NCBI GenBank assembly: GCA_008694505.1
Contig: VZDJ01007747.1
Span: forward strand, 34,255,129-34,319,128
Direction: 5' to 3'
Source of the DNA: Cyanoderma ruficeps
Taxonomy: Eukaryota; Chordata; Aves; Passeriformes; Timaliidae
Length of the DNA stretch: 64,000 nucleotides
The notes under the pieces were generated by a model that searched no databases, was not told the origin of the DNA, and worked only from the letters and a program-made list of their open reading frames with translations. Positions 50,101-64,000 of the stretch are shown piece after piece; within the stretch, counting starts at the first letter, position 1; each line of letters opens with the position of its first letter. The translations under genes were made by a program, and so were the position numbers.

Positions 50101-52929
50101 ACTCATGGAAGTTCCAAAAATCTGAGGAGCTGATTTTATATCCATTGCCTGATCAGGATAACTCAAGCCATCTTGATGCAGGAAATTTGTGTTATTTTGG
50201 TGGTGCTTCAAGTTTGAAATTAGTGATTCTGTTGAAATCTTTTGCATTTTGCCAATTTCTAAGAATGGGGCATATATGCCTGCATGGCCTGGAGAAAAAA
50301 GGAGGCTTAGAAACTCAGAGCAGGGTGAAGATTTAAAAATGTCTGAAAAATGCCAGTTAGCTAAGGAAAAATATAAGAATACTATCTCCCAGTATCACAT
50401 TAAAGACTTCCCCATAGCTGATTATATTTTATCTAATCAATTTGAAAGATTGTTTTAATGAACACTATGCACATTCTTTTACATGTTTTCTTAAAAGACC
50501 TAATACATCATAATGTCATGCATTGTCTCACTGAATTATAATGTGAAAAATGCTCATTGTTTTGCCAGGTGTCGTGTCATCATTTTTGAGATGACTTAGA
50601 GCTGAATGTTGGAGCACAAAACTGCTCAGGCAGCAATTAGCACAGAAGGGCTGCAAAGAAGGGCTACTGTGAAGGTGAAGAAAATAGATTTATATATGAA
50701 AAGATCCAGAATAACTTCATGCTGTCTCACAGAATAGGCTGAGAATTAAATACCACCTGAAAAAAAAGAGGATTGTATTTGAACCAGATGATTCTAATAT
50801 GATCCTGAATTCCTTTATGTTCAAATCTCGTGTTCTTTATTTATCTCTAAGTGAGATGTATTGGGGTTCCCAATACCTCTGAGGGTCCAGTCCTTGCAGA
50901 GAAGTGGCTAAAATCAATTAGTGAGACAGCATGATCGAGTGTGTGTCTTGAAAAAGCAAAAAGGTTTTAATGAGGGAAGAAAATAACACAAACACAAAGA
51001 CTAAGCTGAACACAGTGTAGGGACAGGTCCCCATACCCGCTACAACACCTCAAAAATGTGCTGAGCTTCATTGTTCTCTCTCTTTGGTACTCAATAGTTG
51101 AGGTGGGCTGTTTGGCTTCTGGCTGAATGAAATCAGCAACAGGCTTTGAGTTACACTTTCTGAGCCCAATCAATACTCTGTGCTGGCATTGAGCCAGTTA
51201 CAACAAGAAGGGCACAGAACTTTCTAGTTAAATTTCCTAAAATGTCTAAAGGTAAACTGAAACTCTTTCCTTATACAGAGATGCCCACTTGGGGGTGGGG
51301 GATGCTTTACTACAGAGATGCTCAATCCTCTGTGTAAGGTCTTACGTTGTAGAAACAAGGTAAGAAACCTGTCCAAAAGCCCACGGTGTCTGCTAAGATG
51401 CACATGTGGCCAGAGGGATTTTCTAGCTGGTCACTGCAATAAAACACAGCCCCTGACTTCATTTCTGTCAATAGCTGATATTTTTAAATTACTGGCCCTA
51501 GAGAGAAGAAAGCAAGAGTCTCTGGCTAAGTTATACGCAGTGGCTTCAGGCATTTTAGATTTACAGTCCTATGCCACATAATGTCTTAGAAGTAGTTATT
51601 CTGGTCTTTAATCCTGTAAGTATTTCTGTGGACGAGTAGTGTTTCCCCACAGAAGTCCTGCTGAGTGCAGTGTAGCACAGATAAGGCTGAATTTAGTGTG
51701 ATCAAACACTAGTCTGCTTTGATTTTACTAAAATTCCTACTTTTAAAATAACTTTCTATTTAAGTATGCATGACAAAATCAGATCAGTGGTATGTTTCCA
51801 GTCACATTCTGATTACAGGAAAGAGAAATCAGTAAAATTCAAACTCAGATGAATTTGAAAAAATAGTAATTTTATGGTAGCAAGATCTTCATTTTTCAAT
51901 TGCTACTTTTTATAGCAATTGCATTTTCAGACACAGCTGAGAAATATCAACAAACCAGGCCATTCCAGAAAAATGTTTCACTTATGCTTGTCTCATTTTT
52001 GAGAGTTTTATAATATTTGTCACCGTTTATGGAATGTGAGTGAAGTCTTCCCTAGCACAGCTGAATACAGTGAATACAATTGAATACAATTTTAAATTGT
52101 CATTATAAGTAAAATGAAAGAAAACTCAGAGGAAATCATTGCTGTGCCCGGAGGTGTATCAAAGATACTTCGGTATTTAAAGTTTAAATCAGTCCATGCT
52201 CTTACTCTGAATGTCAGTGTGCAGCTGTTGTCATAAAAGGGTCACTTTGAAAGTCATGAGGTTTGTTCAGCCTGAAATGTCATGAGTGAAGAAAATAAGA
52301 ATCAGCTCTTGGATGTGAAACAACCAAAGGTGTGATAGCACACATGTAGACATAAAAGTACTGCAATGAAAGGCAGCATCGGTATTATTGCCTGAAATAG
52401 GCATTTACAGAAGCTTTGTGTGATGCTTTAGCTTCTCCACTTAGTGTGGGATGTAAAAACTTCTAACACTCTTGGCCTCCCACAGAGGCATTATGCCAAG
52501 AGTTTGAGCTTGCTTGAGTGCAAAAAAACCCCACTGTCTTTACCAGAAAAGTGTATGAGGTTAAAAAGAAACAAATAAACCCATGTTGTTCTATATTTAG
52601 TTAAAAAGTAGTAGATTTGAAAGGTTAGTTTAATTTTCCTTTTTTTAAAAAATTATATAAACTAGAAATCTTTACAGCAGATAGGCATTCTTTGATAATG
52701 CCAAGTAGTTCCTGCATTGTATATGAAGAGTATTTGTGCAGAAATAACCTTTAGTTTTCCCAGGCATTTAGGAAAAGGCTTGGTTTGTTGATAGTTGTAA
52801 GGCTTTTGTGAGCACAACAGCAGAATTAAAATATGCTGCCTAAATATTAGTTAAACACTCCAAATGTGAGTTATGGCTCACTTCAGAAACTTGTAATAAC
52901 CTGAAGATTAATAAGCTGAAGATTTTCTG

Positions 52930-53170
52930 AGATGAGACCTCTGGCCCCATCCCCTGTTGTGGCAGTCCCTTGCTGTGGGCTGCCATCCATCCCAAAGGAA
53001 GAATCCTTGGATTGGAGTTTTGCCCTCCCAGCTGCAGCCACCACGGCCTGCCATGGCAATGCCAGCGCTGTAGCTGCTGTGGGCTGTGCAGCACAGCCTG
53101 GGGAGGGCTCAGTTACCTTTCCTTTCCTCATTTTCTCTAGCCATGGAAGAAGCACCTGCCTACCCCTGGG
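52930..53170. other. G+C-rich patch in AT-rich intron, unassigned
   Basis: A local rise in G+C with many CTGC/GCAG words (CCAGCTGCAGCCACCACGGC, TGTAGCTGCTGTGGGCTGTG). Three short frames overlap in different directions, which is typical of composition and not of a gene. It may be a repeat fragment or a regulatory element; nothing decides. Confidence 0.4.
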
Positions 53171-55609
53171 GGCAGGAGTATTTTCAACTACTTCTACCAA
53201 GTCAACTAGATGAGAATTTCTCTTTTTATTACCTTCAAGTGAAAAAACTGATTTTTTAGGCTGCTAAGAAATAAGACTAGAATTTCTTTCAATATTCATT
53301 GATTTTTTTTGGGGGGGACGATAACATGCCCCTTGAATATATTAAATACAATGTCATTCAACGTATATTTTGGGATTAATACCCGTTTTACGTTTTAATT
53401 CTTCTCTCTTAAAGAGCAGCATAGAGAAAATGCGTAGCTTTTAACAATTCTGTAGCAAAAGTGATTTCAATTCTTTATAATTAGTGGCAGTTCTAAAGAA
53501 AAATGAACCCCTAGTATTTGAAAGGTAATTGTATCTGTTGAATAAAGGAGTTGCTGGAGGTGACACCTGGAGTTCTCAGCTGCAGGAAAACTTATGAACT
53601 TTATCCTGCTAACAATAGATTTTTACAAATTATCTTAATTGAAGCTTTCAAAATGTGAATGCTTTGACACTTGACAGCACTCCTCCTACCTGAACTAGCA
53701 GCTTTTCCTGAATGATCATTAATTACTTGCTGATGGCTCACAACTCCAACCCTGAAGAAATTTACTGCTGCAAAAATGCATCCATGTGTTTCATAGATTC
53801 ATGTAACCATGAAAAAAAAACATTTATTCAGAAGGTCTATCAGTGACCTAGGTACATAATTCAAATTAATAGGGATTGGATATGGAAAGCCTAATAAAAA
53901 TACTGTTTTTCTGTGAATTTGTATAAAATAGAAATACTTGCAAAAGTGCAAACTAATAAATATATAGAACAGTAGATGTAGAATTAATGAGTATAAGGCA
54001 ATAAAAATATTTTATTTCCCTTATGCCCAGGCACAATGCACAGCAAAAAAAAGTTTTCGTCTCATCTGACTAATCTCCATGGCTAAGATCTAAATGCATA
54101 AGTTTATTAGTTTGATGTGGAAATGAACTCTGCTTTAGAGTCCAGACAGTGTTTCTTGGTAGTGCTTCAAGGTACAGCACTGAGAGATGAATAAACACCA
54201 GTAAGAGACTTCCAGAGGGAAAAAATAGGTCAGGAGATCTGCATGAGTAAGGGTAGTCAGTGTCAATTTGACCAAGCAAACAGTCAAAGCAATTGTTTCC
54301 TTTAAATCTCCAGATGTTATCTGTCCTATTCCAGAAACCTCACTTTTTTGGAAACACTGAGTTATGGCTTTGATTACCTGTTTCTGAGTTTCATCAGAAA
54401 GAAGGCTTATATTGTTCATTACATCAAGACTGTTACTGTCTTCAGCTGGTACTTCTAGTCAAAGTGCATCTTCTGAGTTTCTCTTCCTTTTCCTTTCCGT
54501 TTGTTAGCAAGCAGATTCTGCTATTTGTTATATTTGTTTTGGTTATTGGCCACAGTAAGGAAAATATGTTTTTGTTATTGTCCTTAGTTACATTCATTAG
54601 TTCTACAACTACTGCTCCTCATACCTTGTCCACCATCCTGTAGCAACAACCAATTTCTTCAATTACTGCTATTTGAGGTCATGTGTCCCAAAAACTTCAA
54701 CAGTTTCCAGAAACCATAAACAGTGAAGACATGATCTGTTACCCATCTTAAACAGGAGAAGGACAGGGAGAACTCTTCAGTTCCAGCTTCTCTGAAAATT
54801 TGGCCCACTATTTTTACTATTGGCATCCTTCAGGGTGAATGTAGATATACAATCACATGATTGTGCACTGCTAACACGAATAATTTGTTTGTTATAATAT
54901 ACTGACTTTTCAAGATTGCTTTAGCTTGCAGGTTCACAACCAGCAGCGTTTTGTGCTAATGGTCTATCAGCTTGAATTCCTGATAGGAAATCGTGTCTGA
55001 TGGTTTTATATTTCTTTCAGAAGATTATTGTGAAAGTAGTAAGCCTAGAATAGATAGGGGTTGGGTTTTTCCTTCTGTTCTGTCCTCATACAGTGCTGTG
55101 ACTTCATGAACATTTCTCTTACCTAGGACTGAACACGGTTGTGAGTCTTTGATTTGGCTATTTCCACACTATTTCTATCTGTACAGTGGAAGAATATACA
55201 AGGGACACTTCTGTGCTTTTATTAAAGTAAAAATTCTCTCATCATTTTTCTCATCATTGAGATAATTGGTTTTAACAATTTAATATTAACAGAAGTGCCT
55301 AATCATCATCATTACTGAGAATAATTATAAATTTAATTCTATTATATAGAGTCATAGCTCAGTAAAAAAAAATCCTTCACATTCAAATAGAACAGAAAGT
55401 TGGGCTATAATTAGGGTTGTGATGTTACAAAGTGGATCTGAACATATGGCAGAAATGTTTAAAAGACTATTAACTATTTATGTAGTTATAAGTTGAGTGT
55501 ATTTTTTTAGTTGGATTTTTTTCTTCGGTATCTATGCAGCATTATAATTGTTAAGCTAAAAGAAATGTTGCCAAGAGCCAGATGAAAAATTTAATGTGGA
55601 AGTTCAGTT

Positions 55610-55855
55610 TTTACAAAAAAAAACCCAAGATTAAAAAAAAATCAAACAACAAAAATAACAAAAAAAATTTAAAACTCACTAAATATCCCAATAGACCGAA
55701 ATTGTTACCAAAAAACAAAACCAATGTACTCATTTTGTTCAGAATTTGTCGGAATGATTTACATACTGCTGGTTTGTCTTACAATAAAAGAGGCAAAAAA
55801 ATTAAATAATAAATTAAATTAATAAATTAAAATAAATTCAAAATTAAATATATTC
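55610..55855. repeat. A-rich and AAATT-type low-complexity tract
   Basis: Long A-rich stretch (55612-55680) followed, after some ordinary sequence, by AAATTAAATAATAAATTAAA units (about 55796-55855). The lysine/asparagine-rich frame across it is a composition effect and not a gene. Confidence 0.75.
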
Positions 55856-55894
55856 CTCATGTTTACAGCCAACAGTTGTATTTCAAAGGAGTTA

Positions 55895-55920
55895 TAGATG
55901 AGTTATATATAACTCATCTA
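55895..55920. repeat. Perfect 26 bp palindrome
   Basis: TAGATGAGTTATA at 55895-55907 is followed directly by its exact complement, so the 26 bases read the same on both strands with no spacer. It lies about 40 bp after the AT-rich tract. Possible origins are template-switch mutation at a replication fork or the remains of a small foldback element. Confidence 0.92.
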
Positions 55921-57156
55921 AGGAAAAAATCTTAAAAATGCTGAACTTATTTGGATTCATCAGTTATATGATAAGTATTTTGTTGAACAAATTTTCAGTG
56001 AAAAATTATTCAGTCAGTAAAGGATTGCTCATAAAATTCTGCTTGAGTGCACTGACTTACAGATGTAAAAATTATAGGAAAATATGCTAATTAATATTCA
56101 AGAGGGGGAGAATTTCGCTGAACAGGAAGTTACCAGATGGTTCAGCTAAGGGTATTGTGTCTTTTTTGCATGGAATATCCATTGTAGAACCAGTTACCTA
56201 AATAAACCTAGAAAGAATTTTGTGTGATTTATTATATTTTATGTAATAGCCTGGTTGTTGTATGTCAACCATTTTAGTGTAAATTACCTGAGAACCAAGA
56301 AATAACATTTTCACTACTGAAATTAAATGGAATCAATATTTTTCTTCTGCATCATTGCTTAGTTTGCTTTTTTTTATTTACCCTGAGTGATATGGGTTGC
56401 CTTGCACCAACAAAGCTCAGAATACCTCCAGAACTGGCTTTCTAAATGCTATTGGAATAGCAGGTTTTATATAGGTGCTAAACCGAGGGCAAATTAATCA
56501 ATGCTAAAAGTCTTTCACACAATACTACATTAAAAACTAGTCATTTAATAATTATAAATGCAATTTATAATATTGGAATTTGCAATGTTTTGTATTATTT
56601 GTATTTTGGTCTTATAGTTTGCAATTTTTGGTTGTCATAGACTGGCTGCTTTAAATGTTTTTTACTCAAGTGGCCTTTAATCTGAGGCAGAAAAGATTCC
56701 AATGGTACAAATTAATGTGGTTAATGAGCTATACCATTTGCTACAAACAAAGTGCCTGTTTTACTTAATTATCCTGTGGAGAAGAGCTGCAGACAGCTAG
56801 AAAAGTCTGTAGCATGAAGCTGTGACTCAGTACACCCCGTCACACCTTCTGTTCCCAGTTCTCTCAGCAGGATTATCTGGGAATACAGCTGTCATATCTG
56901 ACTGTAATGTCATATTTGGTGGGGTATTATTCAATCAAATACAAAGTGCAAGTTAAAATAATCTAACACATGACAGAACACCTCTATAAAGATTGAGCTA
57001 TCTATTTTGCAAAATCCTTATTCTATCTGTAGACCTAGAGAAATGGAAGAAACTCGGTAGCTGCATTGCATTTCTCCCTAGCAGTACTCACGAAATATAT
57101 TTTCCCATGGGTTTTCTTGCACATTTTTGGAAGTTTTGATCATTGGTTATGTTGGT

Positions 57157-57181
57157 GTTTGTTTATTTGTTTGTTTGTTTG
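57157..57181 (+). repeat. GTTT tetranucleotide repeat
   Basis: About six GTTT units, one changed to ATTT. Confidence 0.85.
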
Positions 57182-60100
57182 AGGTGTTTTTTTTAATAAC
57201 TAAAGTCTGGGTAGAAACTAACAGCCTTTTTCTCTCTCACTGAAGAACCTTGGGTTGTTTTTCCAGCACTTATCTTCCAGGAGTTTTGTCTCACTTCCAC
57301 TTCTTCTCTCCCATAGTTGTTCTCTAGAGGGCCCTTGAATTGCAAATAGCAAACCCGTTTTTTAATACAGCACTTTGTCCCCTACCTATTAGGATATATC
57401 AGTCTTCCCTACATGCCTTGCCTTGCAGACAAAAGCCATTTTGCTTGATCACGTGTAGAGCTGCACAGGTTTTTTTCCCCAAAACCAGAACATCGTTGCA
57501 AGGTAGTTGTCTGTTTTCTCAAAACACCTCCCTTTGAAGACTCCTTGTCTCAAACCATGGAGTTGGAAAGTCTGGGAGCTCTTGCCCTAACCAGCCTTTT
57601 GGGATTCCCGAAGTCCCTCCTGTATGGGCAGACTTTGGAGAGCTGAGACCTGCAGGAGGTCACTAGGCTGGATGGGTGGTTCTTCTGGGGGGGCTGGAAA
57701 CCCTCTGACTGACATGGGGTCACTGCCTGGACACACAAGGGTTTGGCTTGGGTGGGTGTTGGAAGATGAGCTTCTAGCTCAGGAAGAGTTCCTTTCTCTT
57801 TAATGGTTCTTAGGGCACAAAATTTCTGTCGCCTTTAGAGGTGATTTATCACTGTAATAAATCTCCCTGATTTGTACTAGGCATTTATTCTTGTAACAGT
57901 CTCATTTCATAAATCACATATATAACCATAACATAAATTCCCATTTAGGTACTGGATGAGAACAGAATGAAGAGTTCAGCATTTTTCTTTCTTTCTCATG
58001 TTTTCTGTATTCAGGTTTTTGCACTGACTCATGTAACTTCTGCTAAGCAATATTTATTCATAACTGCTCACTGAACAAAACAGTAAATGTGTACATCTAA
58101 TTTTTCCTAAGAAAACATGATGATGCTTGTGTAAATTTAAATCTATATTGAAAATCTATAGCATGGATACCAAGAATATTTCTTCTGTTCTAACATTCCA
58201 ATTTCATGCATAAAAGAGTACTGGATTCAGAGTCTGGATTTTTACAAGCACATGACATTGATTCTGTGTGTAACTGGACTAATTACAGAGATAAATTAAT
58301 AAAGAACATAGAAACAGAAGTATTTATGCATACCTAACTGTGTCATGTGGGTTTAATCTAGTTTTTTTAAACAGTTCATTGATATACAGGTCCTGCAGTG
58401 AGACATTTGTAGTTCCCAATATACATAGAATCCTAATAGGTATAACAATCATTCTTTACTAGCACTGCAGTATGTTAAGAGATTTTCTATTATGTTCTCT
58501 GCAATGCTGAAAAGAACAAAATATTAGAAATTAATCACTGTAATTATGTGGTCAATGCATTACCTATTTAAATTCATGTTTGGAAGCTACCTTGTTGAAA
58601 AACTCCTACAGGAAATCATAATACACATTTTTTGGTTTTATGATCAGAGCTAAAATAATGCTGTTTCACTGAAAATTGTATGAAAAACCTTCCAGGGGAA
58701 AAGACAATGCCAGGTTCATCCTCCATGACAAAGATCATCTGGTCACTTTTTGGTGAATTATTTCACCCACATTCAAATATGTATTAAAGTTGCAAAACTC
58801 ATGATAAAGTGTTTAAAGTCTATTCCAAAAGTACAGTGGTTTCATTGGATTGCTTTTGACAGTGGTTTCCAAGCTTCCATGTTGGAACATGGAAACATGA
58901 AACAGGGCTGGTACAGACCCATCTGGCCTAGTGATTATGTAGGGTACTTTGCAGAGACTGACTGTGAGAAGTGGTCGGCAATATGCCACAGGATTGTGAT
59001 CTCTGCTCAGATCCAACTTATGTAGTCAAAGCCTAATACTGCTTCCTTCAGCCCCAGGCACTCAGATTTGTATGTCAAAGAACAGTGAGTTCCAGGAGAA
59101 AGGGAGTCCTTGAGCACATCTCTGACACCTGAAATGACTGAGGATGGAATCCTGGGGCTATGGGTCTGGCTGATCTCGGCTACCTTCACTGGCTGTGACT
59201 TTAAGGCTTTACAGTTTTCCTTCAGCTTTCCCAAATTTCTTTTTCACTCCACTAAGTTGCAGAGTGTGTTTTTCACAGTGGTGTGGCCCTTGGAAGGTAT
59301 TCACATGCCCTCCTCTTCATCCTCATAAGGTCAGGTTCATGCTATTCCAGGCATACAGCAGTAGACAGCAGTGACCTGGCTTCATTCCATTTCTTGTGTG
59401 TCCCAGACCTGACCTGACTTTCTCGTAACTCATGTACCACCTTTCAGCCTCCTTGGTTCCTTCTTATGATTCTTTTAAGCCATCCCTCTATTGAAGCTGA
59501 CTTTCTCTGTTTTGTGATGCTGTGGATATACTTCTCTAGACCATGAGAAAGCTGGGAGGTCTGCCTGATCCACCCTTCCCATTGCTCTGCAGAATTTTCG
59601 AAAGTTAGTGATTATTGATAAGTTCTTAGAAATTAAATTGGAATTTCAAGGAACCTGTTCCAAGATAACGCCCATGCATTTTTATTTCCATTACACTTAT
59701 GCTTTCTGATAGGTTTCTGTCCTTTTGTACCTTTTTTTCTGCCTCTGGCGCTTTTCTCTCTTGTGCAATATGTATTTTTCCAAATGCTGTTTCCAACAGC
59801 ATATTTTATTATACTGACAAGAACAGCAACACCTCTGTAGATTGTCCTACAGCAAAGGCATGACAGAATAAATAATCATAAATAAATTCATCTTACACAA
59901 TTTCTCCGTTTCCAGTCCTTCAGTTCCTCTCTCCAAGGGGCAAATGTCCTGGCAAACTGCTGCCTCATGGTATCTAAGACCCAAACCAGATGCTGACAGA
60001 ACAGAGGAGATTGCTGCCATTTGAACCCAAAACCCAAGGATATGATAGAGTGGCCATTGAAAGCTATTAAGCATTGATAGACCCCATGTTGCTTGAATTT

Positions 60101-61774
60101 TAAAGTTATGGGAGTTCAGATACTTATTCTACATGTTCAAATTGCTGCTGGGAGTGGTTACTTTTTTAGTCAGAGAATTCTAATACTACATATGTCTTGT
60201 AGAAAGATACAAAGCTGCAGTTTGTATGGGTTAAACTCTCCATATCTCAGTTTCCTATGTATAAAGTAGGAGAAAATAAATTTATTTATTCTCTACTCTT
60301 TTGGTTTAATTTATGCTGCTGCTCTTTGGCACAGAAAGTTCAGTTGAAGGCTTTGCTACCACTTTAAATATGTTCTCACAAAAACTCACACTAGCTCATG
60401 ATGGAGAGTAACTGTTTGCTGCATAACATTGTCTTATGCACATATTCTTGGCTTCTGCATCTGGAAGAATATCTGACAACACATGACAACACGTGTCATC
60501 TGCACGTCATGTTACGTGTTTGCAAGTCCCCCCTATCTCACACTGCTCACAGGAGCTTCTGGCGCATGTGTTTGACCTCGGGGCCACTGAGCACAAGGGG
60601 CTACATAAGGATTCATCCTATAATGCACCAAGAGATGTATTCACAAATGTCCAAGGGTAGTGCAAAAGATTAGCACATAGACCAAGGAAAGATGTGCATG
60701 GACAAGACCCAGTGGATAATAAAGTCTGCAGTGGCATTTTCTTATTAATTTATAAGTCTTTTGGAGGTCAGTATTGTTATAGAGGTTTTTTAAAGTAAAT
60801 GTATCTATAACTATGGTTTTGGTTGTTTACACTATCTTGTTAAAATGCTTAAAACAGAGGAAGGATTTACATAGTCTTACACAGTGTATATGTGTCTTGC
60901 CAACCAAGCTGAATAGTGAGACAGGTAATACCAGCACACTTGAGAAACTGGTAGGAGCAGAATACCGATGTTACTAGTTGCACAGTTCTTCAAACTGTAA
61001 TGAAATAATTCTGCAAGTAATGTATGTCTAATGTGTAATATTATCTGAATTATGTAGCCAATCAACAAGTAAAATACAAGTTTTATTCTCTAAAAATAGA
61101 AATATTTCTATTGAAATATTCGATGGGAAGGAAGGAAGCCAAAGATCATAAATTGAGACTTTCAGCTCCTAGACAGCTACTCCCTGGGGGTTACTGTCAG
61201 GCCAGCAATATGCCAGTGCTGTATAAAATAGTCCACTGCCTAAGTGGAAAGAAACATGAGTCACAAATGTGGTGTTCAACTGCAATTGTTATTATGGAGG
61301 TCAGAGTCCTTGGCAGATGGGAGAAATAGACCTCTCCAGAAATGCCCGCAGTATCTGATAAGGGAATGTATTAAATAAGCATGAATGACAAGTATACTCA
61401 TAGGGAAGCAAAAGTTTTGTCTTTTTTACTGCTGAAATAAAGTGGATAATAATTATAAAAAAATAGGAGCTATTCTCTTTGGAGCCATCTTTCCAACTGT
61501 TAAGATCTAAAAGTATTTTGGAGTATCTCTGACTTTTCAGGATTTCAAGCATTTCAGTAGAAACAAAAATTCTTATTTTTAATAAACAGCCTGTCACATG
61601 ATGCTTTGGAAGCTGTTGTGTGGATTTGCTGCTCTGTTACCTGCTTGTCACCCCTGAAAAGAATGTAAAACAGGAGATGTGATGGCATGAAAGAAAGAAT
61701 TGTCACTTCTCTAAAATATGATTTTGACAAGTCTGTTTCAGAAGGCCCTGCAAAGAGCTGCAGAGCAGTGCTGA

Positions 61775-64000
<2,226 letters not shown>

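Noticed and set aside
55582..55809. 75-residue Lys/Asn-rich frame
   Set aside because: It is the translation of an A-rich low-complexity tract.

Overview
This is a stretch of nuclear DNA from a bird. Nine exons with GT..AG introns on the + strand encode 389 continuous residues of a class II facilitative hexose/urate transporter, best matched to SLC2A9 (GLUT9). The window opens inside a coding exon and closes inside an intron. Both ends of the gene lie outside: the first roughly 80 residues including TM1, and the last roughly 65-70 residues including TM12. The avian call rests on several CR1 LINE fragments, some with the bird-type ATTCTATG tail, on compact introns, and on a long solo LTR resembling songbird endogenous retrovirus LTRs. 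A passerine is my guess; 'bird' is much firmer.

Layout: exon 1 (1-159), a 5.2 kb intron with a 1.4 kb solo LTR, exon 2 (5343-5467), a 1.1 kb intron, exon 3 (6606-6751), a 14.1 kb intron with CR1 pieces and an unusual pair of inverted ~230 bp repeats, exon 4 (20888-21020), an 8.1 kb intron, exon 5 (29131-29318), a 5.1 kb intron with a minus-strand CR1, exon 6 (34440-34550), an 8.0 kb intron, exon 7 (42579-42680), a 2.5 kb intron with a CR1 tail, exon 8 (45158-45233), a 16.6 kb intron with CR1 and AT-rich DNA, exon 9 (61863-61990), then intron to the end. Exon numbers are local to this window. All phases join without a shift and there is no internal stop.

Function: GLUT9 is a plasma-membrane urate transporter with weaker hexose transport. 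In birds urate is the main nitrogenous waste, so the gene is physiologically central, but nothing here shows how the avian protein differs in activity. I saw no second gene, RNA gene, CRISPR array or other undescribed system. The most interesting non-coding signals are the solo LTR with an intact 5 bp target-site duplication, the inverted repeat pair, and a 26 bp perfect palindrome.
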